A DNA stretch of 64,000 bases from Sipunculus nudus (lineage: Eukaryota; Annelida; Sipuncula; Golfingiida; Sipunculidae): NCBI GenBank assembly GCA_026874595.1, contig CM049308.1, forward strand, positions 36,388,027 through 36,452,026, given 5' to 3'. Positions 11,501 to 23,120 of the stretch are shown here, in pieces; position 1 is the first letter of the stretch, and each line of letters opens with the position of its first letter. The position numbers and the translations under genes are program-made. A model generated the notes under the pieces. The model searched no databases, had not been told where the DNA came from, and saw nothing but the letters and a program-made list of their open reading frames with translations.

Positions 11501-14500
11501 CGCACGAATTACTAGGTGTGAAAAATATATTTGGTTTAAACACTTTTATTTCAACGGGATAACAAAGTAGTCGATAAGGCTAATGGAAATGCTCTCCTGC
11601 AAAAAATTAAAAGAAAGTGAAAAATTAACATGAATGTATATGTTGTATATACAAATGATCAGACTGGAAAAGTGCACATATATTCACACACGGTGAGATA
11701 CATACAGATACATAATTGACATAATACAGTTTGACATTCCACATACACAGATAGATATACATATATTATAACCAGTAGGCGTGATACAATAAAACAATAA
11801 ACGACTAAGTCCATATCGAGCTTATCAATAAGATTAAACCATCAGTCTTTCCAATCGAAAATATATTTGTATTGATTTAAACAACTAGCATCTAGTCGTA
11901 CCGAGTAAGGATAAATTCATGTTGACGATGATAGTCACAATAATAACTTTGTATTTCTCGAGAGGCAGGGTTTAAATAGTCACGAACATTTTTCTTAAAA
12001 GAATCTATTGAAGTAGACTGAATTATTGGAATTAGGAGACTGTTCCAAAGTTTGCAGGCTGTTGGAAGGAAAGAAAAGCGACAGTCTTTCCGTGTGAACC
12101 TCGGTATCGTTAGCAAATGCGATTTGCGCAGACTGTAGGGCTGAGCATGAGACAGAGTTTGAGGTTATATATTAAGCAGAAAATGGAGCCAATCCATTAA
12201 CAATTTCATAAAATGTGGATTGTATAGCCAGCTCTCTTCTTATTTATATACTTGACCATCATAGCACTTTACCATAGCTCCAGTGCTGGTAGTCGAGAGC
12301 GCTCCAGGGCATGTTAAACCTGCTTTCCGTTGTATAATCTCCAGTTGATATGACTGTCTGACAGAACAATGGTTAAATATTACACTCCAGTACTGGCCTT
12401 ATTAATGATTTATACATACGATATAAAACTTTTATAGAGAAATGGAATTTATAATATTTCAAAATTCCCGAACGCTTGTAGGCTTTCAAACATACTATGT
12501 TTATGTGTTCCTACCAGGACACTGAGTATATGGGTCTATGAGTTTTATATTTATATTCTTTAAGTATAGCTTATAGTCCTTTCTATCTTCAAGCACAACA
12601 GAGTTTCGAATTTGTAAGGGTAGAACGTCAGGAAATTATCGGAAGTCGTTGGGCTCCATTTTGACAACCGTGTGTGCCCGCTGAATCTGCCAGCCTGTGC
12701 CTACACTGAGTCGATGTATGCTTGTTTCTCATTGGCTAGTAATTCGTGCGCACGAGTTATTAATTCGTGTGCATGAATTAGTAGCCAATGAGCATTGAGC
12801 CAGCAACATAAGAAAGCTGTTCTCATTGACCACTTATACGCGATATCGCCAATGAAGTTTCTCGTGTAAATGGAGGAGAAAAACCACTGGCCGGCAGAGC
12901 CGGAAGCCCATTTATGCAGGCAAGCGTGATTCAGCCAGATGTCATTAGCACTGTCTTATCTGACCATCCACACTATATCAGCTTATATGTGCGGTTGACT
13001 CTGTTTTTAATGTGATCATTGAACAAATATGAAGCTGTAATTAATTGATGGTATACTGCAAGGAAGATTACTTGAAACTTACAAAACCTAACGTTAATGC
13101 GTAAATGAAAGACCATGTATAGCTATGCCTTGAATTTTTATGCGAGTCCGTTGATACAAGATCAAGTTTTAATGCAGTATGTTATTTCTAAGCCTTTTCA
13201 CGTTCATGCAACCATTTAAATTTAAGCTTGACAATAGACAATGAAAACAAAACCATATTAAATTTCAGGATAGTTTGTAATGAAGAGCGCTATGAGAAAC
13301 AAGCAATTAATAAATATTTTTCACCATGTCGTCTCCCGGGCTCCGTACCTTTGGTTTAGCTTGTCGTATTTTTAGTGTTTATATTGTTTCCTCCATTAGC
13401 AGATATCGACTGGGGCTGTTTTTGCATGTGACAGTGACTTTGACTGCCGTTAGTGTTGCTGATATGTTGTAAAATGTATATCGATTCTGTTTCGTAAAAA
13501 CTGAAAGGTAGGTGTTTATTTTCCTTGTTGGCACTTTCTTCCCTGAAATGTAACTAAGAACAATTTTCTAGGAAGAAAACAGCAAAAGCTATATGTCCAT
13601 GTTTCATAGCATTTGCCACACCTACACCCCATCCCTAAACACATCACATAAGGATTTTGCGCTCCTAGCTGCAAAAGAGGTTTAATTAGGGCCCCGCTTG
13701 ACAAGCGTTACCCTATAGTGATCACCATGTAAGTCCGTCTTTCCGTCGGGCCGTCCTTCCGTACTTCCGTAATTCCGTCAGTGACACTTTCTTTTGCGCG
13801 CGATAACTCAACAAGAACATACTTAAGCTTTCCCAAATTCACAGGGATGATTGGTGCAAACAAGGGACCCAGACCTTTTGAATAACAGACCTGTCGTAAT
13901 TCCAATATGGCCACCACAGCCAAATCGCTGATTTTCTTTCGCGAGCGATAATTCAACAGCAACATATTTCAGCTTTCCCAAGTTCACAGGGATAATTTTC
14001 ACATGTGAGGGTTCCAGGCCTTTTGAATTACACTCCTGTCGAGATTCCAATATGGCCGACAGCCCAATCGCTGATTTTCTTTCGTGTGCGATATCACAAC
14101 AAGAACATGCTTGATTTTTCTCAAATTCACAGGGATCATAGGTGCCTATGAGGGCATCTGACCTTTTTAAAACAGACTTGCTCAAAATCAAATATGGCCA
14201 CTAGAGTACAGTCGATGATTTTCTTTTGCACATATTTTTCAGAAATATCTTCTTTAACACTATTTGAACCAGTAGGATTTTTTCCCCCATGAATATGGAT
14301 AAAAACCTGATACTGTTTTTCATGTTTTTCAACTAAACCTTAACTTTTTACCGTATGTAAACTAGTCCAGCACTACCAGAAATGCGGGGCCCTCTAAGGA
14401 CCATGGTTCGACCACATCTAGTTACTTTTTAAATGCTTTAATAATTCGTCTCATTTCCTGTGTTTGGTATTTAGCTGCGTGTTTAAAGTTTCTTATTAAG

Positions 14501-17500
14501 CTGGCATGTATTTTCAATCTGTCCAGTTCATCTTAGCGGAGACGACCTATGGAAGATCAAGGATGACCACAGTGTAGTTATTATGAACCACCAGTACTCG
14601 ATAGACACCAATGTGTGCTTCGTTGTGATGCAGTATTTCGGCCTCCTGCTTACGAGAGTCAACCTTTTCTGTGGACAAGGCATCCGATTTAAACAATATG
14701 GCCGGATCCTCTGGCTGCACGGAGTCTTATTTCTAAAACACGTAAGTCTTTAAATGTCTAAAGCCGCTAGACACCAGCTCAGCCCTTGGTGATCATCTGT
14801 TTAATCTCTGTAATACTGTATATAACATCCAGTTCTCTGGTCGTTTGATAAGCCATATATTGGATTTTATACTTTTAATCAGTATCACTTAAGGGAAACA
14901 TAACTCAGCTCGTAGCGAAAAAAGTTGAAATGTCTATCAAGTTTTATACCTACTGTCATACGACAGTTGCGCTTTCACAGCAACTGCATGCGTGACGTAT
15001 TCTGGTGGTGTTTGACATACTGTAACGAATTCGTGATTTATGACGGTTCTTTGAGGTTTTAAATAAGTGTTATTCCTACAAATTTCACACAGAAAGACAT
15101 CATGTATACAAAAAGATACAAAATAAATAAAGATGCAAACATACAAAATTCTAGACAAAATTCAGACATTAGCTGAACCTTTCCATACACACATTTCAAA
15201 ACTCCTTCATGAAATAAATGAGTCAAAGTTTCCTCATCTTGTTTACAAAACTTGCATTTTGAATTTTTTAAAATGCCCAATTTAAATAACATATTATTTA
15301 CTACTGAACAATTATGATATATTTCATATTGAAACTCAAAACAATATCTTTGGTCACATTTTGTTAAACCGGAAATAAGAAACTCCAATAGTTCTCTTCA
15401 TTATTGCAGTTTAAGCTCAGCTGACTGTAATGTGCTATAGCGATCACCCTTTGTCCGTCCGGCCGTCCGGATGTCCGGCCATCTGGCCGTCCGGCCGTCC
15501 ATTAACAGGTCTCAGATCATAACCGTTCGACCCAGGAACTTGTTACTTGACATCCATGGAGGTCCATGAAAAGTCTCCTTGGAAACCTGAAATTAGGTCT
15601 CTTGCTGTTATCTATATTGGCCAAGCTATGGGGCGAATTACCCCACCGATGTCTTAGTCTTACTTTTGTACTTTTTTTAAACTTATTATATTCCAGATTG
15701 TGAGTAGCACATTAACTAATAAACTTCTGCTCTTGTTACGAGCACTTTCACTAATTGTTTGCTCTACAACAGCTCTATAAATCAAATGATAGTTTCCTGC
15801 CGACCAATATTCCGAAATGTGTAAGTACCATAAACGAGTCTCACACAGAGTTTAAATAAAATGATTTATTATCAAACCCAGATATATTGTCATTTCATAC
15901 AAATCGTTTGGCTGTCGGTTATTTTGTATTTTTTTTCATATTCTAAAAATATTACTATTAAATTCTTGTAGTTTATTCAATCCCTAAAAGTTAGGCCTTA
16001 ATGACTGGGAGAATAATCGAGAACATTATTATATCTTGCATTATTCCTTGTATATCTTTTAATCCAGTTCATTGTCTGTGCTTCAGTAAAACTTTCAAAG
16101 TCTAGCATACCCTTATCCCCATGCTTTATGTCCTTGGTAAACACTACTCTGTTTAAACCAAACCTTTTCTCTAAAGTCACTAAATTCCATAACATTTTTT
16201 TTAATGTACTTTTTTTTGCATTAGAAGAACTGCACATATACGTGTGAGCTTGAAATAGCATAATCGGCCGGTAACTCTATCTCAAGTCTCAATGAAAACG
16301 TAAATAAAATCTTATTTTGAAAGACTTGACCATAAAACACATATATACAATACAATTTAAAGCTATGGTATGCGTTTGGTGAATGGACCTGAAAATCAAT
16401 TTCAGTTTTAAAAATTAAAAGAGATTTGTTTTTAAAGTTTATTCCAAACCTCCCGTGAAAGTAAGCAAGTTTTCGTAAGCTCATATTAAACACCATGGAA
16501 ATATCCTCAGGCTATTTTTGGTTTGTGTCTCTATCCTATTTCCTCCGTTAAAAAATAATAAAGTTTGATATTTTGTACATGTCATTTAAAAATAGCCTAG
16601 AACTTTTTTTCATATTTGAGTTATGCAAAAAGGAAAAAAAACTTTCCGAAAAGATAGTTATCTTACTAAATGCCAAATATGGAACATGTAACATTAGGTT
16701 TATACCTGGTTTGACTGTTAAAGCTCTTGTCTTCGATAACGGCAATATAATTAAACCTTTACTATTTGCAGTAGATTGCGTCTTTTCAGACTTTTTAATC
16801 CATCTCTGTCAATATAGATTCTCAAAGTTTTGCGTCCTTTGAAACTTTTATACCTAGAAAATTCCAGTTCTTCTTGTATAAACTGCCTTGAAGCACATCT
16901 TCCGTTTTCCTTATTTATTTTCAGACCGTAAAATTGGGAAATTTTATGGCCACACTGAAAAACGTCCGTGACGGTTTCGAAACCGTATTGTAGTTTCATT
17001 TAGGTTCGACCGGGGGAGGGCGATGGTGGTTAAAATCAAAGGTGTCACGAAACACCAGTTATCAGCAAGGAATACCGTACGAAATGCTACGTATCTGCGA
17101 ACAGTGAAACAAAAAATCACAGCCATGAAAACAAAGACTGAAAAACAAATTTACGCGCTACGACGGTAACTGCCATTACTCCAACAAACCACTGTGGATT
17201 CTGCCGAATCACCGTGAATACCGATGTCGGTTTTAATCTGCAGGGGTAGGAATGAGCTTTGGTATGGAACACTTCATAATCTAAGGCCAAGTAACTGTAA
17301 TTAAGCTTTGATGGGTCTATACAAAATTTCCTCAAAAACATTGACTTAGGTACTCTGACTTAATTTACGGATTATTAAATAATACGGATTATTTAGGGTG
17401 ATCTTCATTCATTTTCGGCAATACACCCAACAACAATGGCAGAACAGGCATCAATGTAAAAACACTGCCTTATGATAAATCTCGTCTGTCTTAAAGCAAT

Positions 17501-19538
17501 TCTACTCAAGGCGTACTCCCTATTGTATGCGTTAATGTAGGTACCAGTTCTAAGGACATACAGCTAAACCTCCTCATTATTGTTATAAACAAGTAACTCA
17601 AGTCAAGCATATAAAAAAGGACGAGTTATGATCACATAAAATCGGTTACAATTTTATCTCCTCAGATCCTCTGCATGTGGAAATGTCGCTATATTTAACG
17701 TAGTTTTTTTGTACCTAATTCGTGCAAGGCCTCCTACGAGTCTTGAAATGAGTCAGTAGGAGCTACAATTTCCACAGAATGGTAATCATATCCTTAAACT
17801 GAGATCAGTTAGGTCATTTTGACTTCTTTTCTACAACCTTTTGAAATATTTTATCATAATAATATATGTGAGTGCAACTTGGCATTTTGGTATTTAATGT
17901 TGATTTTGAATTTGATATTTTCTAAGCACCTTTAGATTAAACATGTTTACATCAGTTTACTCCTATTTCTCAAATAATTCATTTCTTATTATTCAGCACA
18001 TGAAGTCAAAACATCTCCGATCACGCAACTTCCATGTTGTAATAAAGCACTCAGCCTTTGGATCTGGTAGGTAAGAAGTCACCATATTTTTATGAAATAT
18101 GATTAATTAATTGCAGGGGAAGCAGTACCGAGATAAACAGGTGGCGGAAATCAAGGAATATTTCATAAACAAGTTCTGGCCTCGAGGTCACCGCTGGATA
18201 ATGTTTCACCCGGAGGCAGGACTTCTGAAGGACTTCAAGGAAAGAAATCAGAAGTACTCTTTTTTCACGTTTTTTTATATGAGTGTGTGAAAAATGATTG
18301 TAGATTTATACGTCTTCCCTCACAGAGTTCTGTTTTTTTGTGTATATATCACTAGCGGAATACCAAAAATTTCGACCAATGATCTTTGAAATCTGGGTTT
18401 TAGTGTGTACGCAATATGGCAGCAACCATGAGCGTTTCGAGAAACTGGGATAAATAAAGGGGATGAGAGACGAAAGTAATCAGAGGACAGCGTACATTAT
18501 AAACGAAAACTGGGTTAATGAGCGAGCCATTGTGTATATAGGATTCTTCAACAGTTGTGGTGCCTTTGTAGAATTTCTATATGAAATATTAAAAAAAAAA
18601 ATTACAAAGTTTTGTCTGTGTAGATATGGCCTGTAGATTGCTATTGGGTGAAAGTTGATACTTCATTTCTACTTTCAGGTATGCCGTAGAGAACGGCCTG
18701 CCCGTTTGGAACTACGTGATGTTGCCGAGAGTTGGAGCCCTAAAGGCTGCTCTGGACGTAGCACATCCTAGAACATCGGCCATGTCAGGTAGCATAATTT
18801 TCGTAATAAACCTGCGTACTCCTTCAGGAATCAGATATACAGTTGTCATTGTATGTTTTTTTTTAAACAGACATACAAATATACAGATATATTGACCTCA
18901 TTGAAGATCCATCTATCTTTTGTTACTGATACAAAAAAGCAGAACCAGTCAGTCAGTCCTACAGAGATAGACGTGAACTCTTCAGAGATCCTAAATCCGC
19001 ATCTCGATATTCGAATCAGCTCCTAAACTGGATAGAATGTCCCTCAAGGCCCAACTTAGGAATGTCTTATACGCCTTATACCATGTAGGATGATGGCCTA
19101 TTGTCTTCAAACATGCCGTCCGTTTGACGCCCGTCCATCCCTCATTCCGTTCATCCGGCGTCCGTTAACAGTCAGCGTATGAGCCTTATACATAAAAAAG
19201 AAATAATCATTGGTACGTCATTTCCCTAGGGCAGATCAAACCAACAAAATCTAGAAAATGTTTACTTTGAAATTAGGTACACTATTACATATTTTTTCCA
19301 TGCCACAGAGCTATAATATATAGAAAATAAAATAAAAGCACATTTCTTAAGAACTACTTGATTAATTTTAAGAAGTTTTGTGTACTTATTGCCTTTGATG
19401 ATCTATAAATTCTGGGCCAGCCTTTAGGCGCCTACAACAATATCATAATACTTTTTACGATTGTTATCGCTCATTATTATTTTTGCTCTTTTAGCGTTTG
19501 TAGATTTTCTTGTTGATATTGTCTAGCTTGGTTTGAGG

Positions 19539-19612
<74 letters not shown>

Positions 19613-20541
19613 CTTGTTACGTTAGAAAATACTCCTGATCTTTGATACTCTGACGTAGGGAGTTTCAACTTAACGGTATACTCATTCCTGTATATTAAGT
19701 ATGTGACAAAAAGGTCAGTTTTTAGCGAGAACGAATCATTGTAGCATGTATCGGAAAATATTACAGTACGTGGCTAATATATATCAACACATTTACTGCA
19801 GAACAAATGATTGCATATGAGTATGCAGCTGTATTTTATTTACACGTTATTACTATTAGTTAATATTATGTAGTGGTCCCAAACGAAGGAGACCTCTAGT
19901 ACATGTGCACTGCTACTGCTATCCCACTTCCAAAATATATTAACCTAGTGTTAAGGTTTCTTTTGTTAACAATTTTTTTCCCAATAGGCGCGCCAGGCGC
20001 AAGCACTGGTATTTCATGTATGTAATAAGCATCTAAGGTACTCAATGTAATGACAAATTTTATTTTTCCAGGGATTTCACCACCTTTTAAATGGTTACTG
20101 GATTTTACCATATTTTACACAAAAGCTCTTGAAGTCCCGGACATTTTCACAGGGTGGCAAGAACCTTGTGACGTTTACGTTCACGTAAGGAAGTTTCTAG
20201 TCAAGGATATACCACTTGAAGAGGGAAGCCTCAAAGCTTGGATGTATGCTCGTTTTGAGGAAAAGGAACGCATGCTCGAACGGTTCCATAACGGATGCCA
20301 AGCTTCTCCGACGACGAAAGGTTGCAGAAAAGAAGTAGACAATGGTGGATTCACTGACGAAATACTGCGTCAGAAACGAAGCCAAGAAACCGGAGGTGAT
20401 GTAACGCCTGGCACCCTTCCGGCTAAACCAGAACGTATACCCGTATCGTTCACAACCATAATGACATTTCACACGTTTTTCTTATCTTCATTCCTGGCAT
20501 TTGTGTCTTGTTTTTATTACATAATAACGTCTGTTTGCTGA
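8359..20541 (+). CDS. LPGAT1-like lysophospholipid acyltransferase, intact (gene span)
   Basis: Predicted acyl-CoA:lysophosphatidylglycerol/lysophospholipid acyltransferase of the PlsC/AGPAT family, acting in the ER membrane. Five coding exons join with phases 1, 0, 2, 1 into 381 aa; human LPGAT1 has 370. Residues 20-47 are hydrophobic. The block I NHX4D motif is NHQYSID (H93, D98). Block III, FPEG in most members, reads HPEA at 174-177. LPRVGA (204-209) and the C-terminal half match LPGAT1, ending in a hydrophobic anchor near 350-378. A 5' UTR exon probably lies upstream because exon 2 follows an acceptor. Intron 1 is 5.9 kb and full of transposons. The closest relative is the broken copy at 28358-37971. 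Family identification is strong; substrate preference is inferred. Confidence 0.92.
8582..9126. other. Start of LPGAT1 intron 1
   Basis: AT-rich intron sequence with a short CACACACATACACAC patch at 8595. No other feature seen. Confidence 0.5.
9127..9988 (+). mobile_element. Inverted-end non-autonomous element with internal ~130-bp units
   Basis: Left end TAATTAGGGCCCGCTTG with CCCTATAGTGATCACC; right end GCGGGGCCCTCT..CCACATCTAGTTA. The GGGCCCGC / GCGGGGCCC ends are inverted. Inside are a GTCCTTCCGTCC patch and several units built on GCGATAACTCAACAACA..TTCACAGGGATGATTGGT..AATATGGCCACCACAGCC. It is the same family as 13683-14424. No coding capacity. Confidence 0.7.
9989..11432 (-). repeat. 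Diverged palindrome-family repeat in intron 1
   Basis: The segment at about 10440-10530 (AGACCTAGAATCTTCTTACTTGACATC and onward) is a minus-strand relative of the units at 44-46 kb. CTGGCGCCACCTG at about 10692 and CTGGTGGCACCACCTG at about 10851 are versions of the palindrome found there. The remainder is AT-rich without genes. Confidence 0.45.
11433..13347. mobile_element. 1.9-kb element with 20-bp perfect terminal inverted repeats
   Basis: TACGGAGCCCGGGAGACGAC at 11433-11452 is exactly complementary to 13328-13347. CTTTG occurs just outside both ends, with one extra base on the right, and may be a target duplication. Subterminal ATTCGTGCGCACGAAT palindromes occur near 11496 and 12742. The interior carries a LINE 3' fragment on the minus strand, so the element has captured it or been invaded by it. 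Confidence 0.7.
11892..12500 (-). mobile_element. LINE reverse-transcriptase C-terminal fragment, decayed
   Basis: Read on the minus strand, a segment resembling LYKSLIRPVLEC (about 12400-12450), then FYEIVNGLAPF, then FTRKDCRFSFLPTACKLWNS and IDSFKKNVRDYL is visible across frameshifts and stops. This is the typical 3' end of CR1/Jockey-type LINE ORF2. Only the last part is present. Confidence 0.6.
13348..13682. other. Intron 1 stretch without features
   Basis: No gene, repeat end or motif recognised between the two inverted-repeat elements. Confidence 0.4.
13683..14424 (+). mobile_element. Second copy of the GGGCCCGC-ended element
   Basis: Left end TTAATTAGGGCCCCGCTTG with CCCTATAGTGATCACC; right end ATGCGGGGCCCTCT..CCACATCTAGTTA. 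It has the same internal units as 9127-9988. Both copies sit in the same LPGAT1 intron, on the same strand. Confidence 0.72.
14527..14741 (+). CDS. LPGAT1 exon with NHX4D motif
   Basis: 215 nt between acceptor GTCCAG and donor CAC|GTAAGT; phase 1 in, phase 0 out. It encodes HLSGDDLWKIKDD, then the catalytic NHQYSID, and ends at LWLHGVLFLKH, equivalent to the LIHGDFF region of human LPGAT1. Confidence 0.92.
15059..17341 (-). mobile_element. LINE ORF2 remnant with zf-RVT end, interrupted
   Basis: On the minus strand, from right to left: a stretch with KISQFYGLKINKENGRC (16751-16999), then GDKGMLDFESFTEAQTMNWI (about 16100; compare the GGLGMPD..A..RWI region of LINE proteins), then NNMLFKLGILKNSKCKFCKQ and EETLTHLFHE (15059-15388), a zf-RVT-like C-x2-C..H segment. 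Frameshifts and stops are numerous. A different repeat at about 15412-15640 splits the last two parts. Lies in LPGAT1 intron 2. Confidence 0.6.
15412..15640 (-). mobile_element. Minus copy of the CTCAGCTGA-ended repeat family
   Basis: GCTCAGCTGACTGTAATGTG, CTATAGCGATCACCC and GTCCGTCCGGCCGTCCGG are the reverse complement of the right ends at 45830-45915 and 46230-46300. The following part, with GAACTTGTTACTTGACATCC and GAAACCTGAAATTAGG, matches their upstream units. It sits inside the LINE remnant. Confidence 0.7.
17342..18116. other. LPGAT1 intron 2, right part
   Basis: AT-rich intron sequence ending in the acceptor TTGCAG at 18116. No other feature recognised. Confidence 0.5.
18117..18253 (+). 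CDS. LPGAT1 exon with block III (HPEAG)
   Basis: 137 nt after acceptor TTGCAG; donor AA|GTACTC is weak but conserved as AA|GTACAT in the second copy. It encodes GKQYRDKQVAEIKEYF, then WPRGHRW and IMFHPEAGLL. The glutamate of the FPEG block is kept, while Phe and Gly are replaced by His and Ala. Confidence 0.9.
18679..18788 (+). CDS. LPGAT1 exon with LPRVGA
   Basis: 110 nt between acceptor ACTTTCAG and donor G|GTAGCA; phase 2 in, phase 1 out. It encodes YAVENGLPVWNYVMLPRVGA, matching the human segment around LPFLTHVTLPRVGA. Confidence 0.92.
18789..20071. other. LPGAT1 intron 4
   Basis: Contains a CGTCCGTTTGACGCCCGTCC-type patch near 19115 (likely a repeat end) and the AT microsatellite at 19543-19609. 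It ends in a pyrimidine tract and CCAG at 20071. No gene. Confidence 0.5.
19543..19609. repeat. (AT)n microsatellite
   Basis: About 33 uninterrupted AT dinucleotides in LPGAT1 intron 4. A run this long is likely to be length-variable. Confidence 0.97.
20072..20541 (+). CDS. LPGAT1 last coding exon
   Basis: The acceptor TTTTTCCAG precedes it; phase 1 in; stop TGA at 20539-20541. It encodes GISPPFKWLLDFTIFY, the VRKFLVKDIPLEEGSL..W stretch (human FPIGDVPLE..LTSWLY), a hydrophilic linker and the C-terminal hydrophobic anchor ending YYIITSVC. Confidence 0.93.
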
Positions 20542-21852
20542 ATATTATTACTCGTTCATATCCCCACTGCGCCATCTTCATTAATGCAAAGTATTTACAT
20601 GAAGAAGTCAGCGGGGGAGTTGACCTGAACATTTTATTCGGCATAACATTTTTGATCTTTAAAGATGGTTCTATATAATTTGATGTATGGGTTCTTATTT
20701 TCATTTAGAATTGAGTACTTTTTCAATTGACTTATGTGTTTTCTTGTAAATTAAAATAATAAGAAATTTAAAATACAGGTACCTGTTGTTTTCATTTCCT
20801 TAAAATATAAATAGTTTGATCCTTGGGTGATATACATTAGAAAAAAAGTACAACCATTAGTTACAGTCGATAGAACTGAAAATTCTATAGGACTGAGTAA
20901 CAAATGAAACTAAAACCAAAAATAAGTTTAAATAGTATTAAATTATCAAACAGTCATATGTTGACCCAAGATTGCTTATACGGTTGCAGGCTTGATCGAA
21001 GCCTGCCTTAGATTTGACTTAGACCAATGTCGAACTTTTTCAGTCAATTAGTATTATATATCTTAAATAAATGAGATTTTGTAAAAGAAACATTCCATGA
21101 GTTGCCATACGATGCTTCCCTTGTATACATGGTTTCGCGTTTGGTGTAAGCCGGTGAAATAGTTTTCTGGACAACATGCTATGGATCTCTGTGTCAGTAG
21201 GTTTATGTAAATTTTGACGTCTAAGTGTATGCTTGATCTGTTTCTACCATAATTTTTGCTTTCATTTGTTTCCTTTGTGTTAATGTTATAAGTATAATAT
21301 TTGCAGCAAATGTACAAAGTCTCAATTTTGGTACACCTGTGTAAGAACATTGATGGCATTAATAAAAATTAGAAGTTAACATTTGTTCTTCTATATTCAA
21401 AATGATATTCACCTTGGTTTACTCCGTTCTCATCACCGTCTTTCACAACTTTCAGTGCACCTCTGGTTAGTTATTTGTACCGACTGTCACTGCGTGCTCC
21501 CAGGCATGACCCCGTCCAAACATATTTAATCAAAACCTCTCTCGCTAGGCTGATTTGAGACGGATGACTGCATCCACATCCCCCCTGAAGCCTCAACCCG
21601 CAGGACGGGGAGTTGACGAGTTTAATTTTACAGCCGTTTTTAGATAAAACATTTCATGTTGGTGGGAGTACTTCGCGGAGAGCAAAACTTTTTGTTCTAT
21701 CTTGTGTCTTTTCTGTTTGCGCTGATATTTTCCCCAATATGGGTGTTTTTCAAAAGCCCGACCGATCCCCCCTCCCTTCAGGCATCGGGTGCGCCCCCTC
21801 TGTTAAAATACTGCGCATGTCTTTGATTTGTTGAGTCGAGTTGAACAATAGG
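20542..21852. other. LPGAT1 3' UTR and following intergenic stretch
   Basis: The 3' UTR must start at 20542. A candidate AATAAA lies at 21066-21071, about 525 nt after the stop; another AATAAA starts at 21361. No other gene is seen before the foldback element. Confidence 0.35.
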
Positions 21853-22708
21853 CCAAGAGCATTGGCTTATATACACCCTTAACCTGGAAATTACTGGTAA
21901 CAAGCTGAATTTTTCAGGATATGTCCAGAAACTTGTGTAGAATCACATACCAAAAGTCCCCGAAAATCCCCTCAGTGCTTCCTTCAAAATCCAAGATGGC
22001 GTCCCAAAAGGCTGTAATTTTCATATATTTCATAACTTTGCTTCCAGAAAGAGAAAACTAAAAATAAAGTGTCAAATCATATGTTTTAAAGTAAAAGGAA
22101 TCAAACAAAATTAAAATTTTGATAGTAGAAAGCTCACACAATTCCAAAACCAAGATGGCGTCCAAGATAGCATACAAAATGGCCGCCATTTTCCAATTTT
22201 ATTATCTTTTCTTGCAGACAAGATAAATTTGTAAATAAAGTATCCAATCTATTTTTTTTTTTTTTGAACCAGGAACCTAATAAAATGATATTCTCGAGCG
22301 TCCAAATCTAATTAAAGTAACAAACCCCAAGATGGCGTCCAAGACAATCCAATATGGCTACAATTTTTAAATTTCATAAAGAACTTGCTTCTAGACAAAG
22401 GATGCATATACATAAAGTATTTAATGAATTCAAAACTAACAAAACCAAAATAACCACACCACGTGAATGTCATTGTGGACATCAGAACATTACAAGTTTG
22501 ATTAAATGTCTAAACATATGAACATAAGTTTTCGTTCTCATCAAGCGGTGCTATGTTTTCTTCACTGATGTTGATTCAATCTCATTACCATCGTCGATAT
22601 TCAATGCCGATGCAATATTGTTGCAAGACTGACCGCTGCATAAATTTACTGCACATTGGAGCACAGAAGAGTCTATATAAATTTCTTGCAACTGTATGTA
22701 ATGTTTCT

Positions 22709-23120
22709 TTAACTGTCATGTTTGCATCCACATGATACCATGTTCAGTATAGTGTTGGGTGATACTTGGATGTCCGTTTCCACAGGTTCTGGAGTTCCAT
22801 CTTTTGAACGCCATCCCCATTCTACTGGAGATAGAACCCATCCATTCTTGAACCATGAGTATGTGCCGTATAAATTTTGCTTCGGTGCGGCACTAGTTGG
22901 TGGTACACTCGCCAACTGAAATGATAAATTTAAGGAACTATGAAGAATTGCCCGTTTGTTTGCAATGTGACGGCATTCGTCAAAGGATTCAAAGTTGCCT
23001 GCCACATAGAGCTTCAGGAGAAAGATCAACAGCTCTCACCTCGTTATGAGTGCTTCTGCTGTTCAAGAAGGTATCCAGCAGGTCATATGCTCGCTTCTTG
23101 CTGACCATGTTGAACGCTTT
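22709..23120 (-). pseudogene. Left-arm remnant of a CXC-ending protein
   Basis: On the minus strand: LLDTFLNS, then PPTSAAPKQNLYGTYSWFKN, then VEWGWRSKDGTPEPVET and NMVSCGCKHD. I associate this order (a PPTSAA block, a WGW block, then a cysteine-rich CGCK segment) with a transposon-associated family of uncertain function. The frame is broken (the LLDTFLNS part and the PPTSAA part do not join cleanly) and the cysteine-rich end degenerates leftwards. Confidence 0.5.

Noticed and set aside
19477-19668. A 63-residue minus-strand protein with a YI repeat
   Set aside because: It is a translation of the AT microsatellite.
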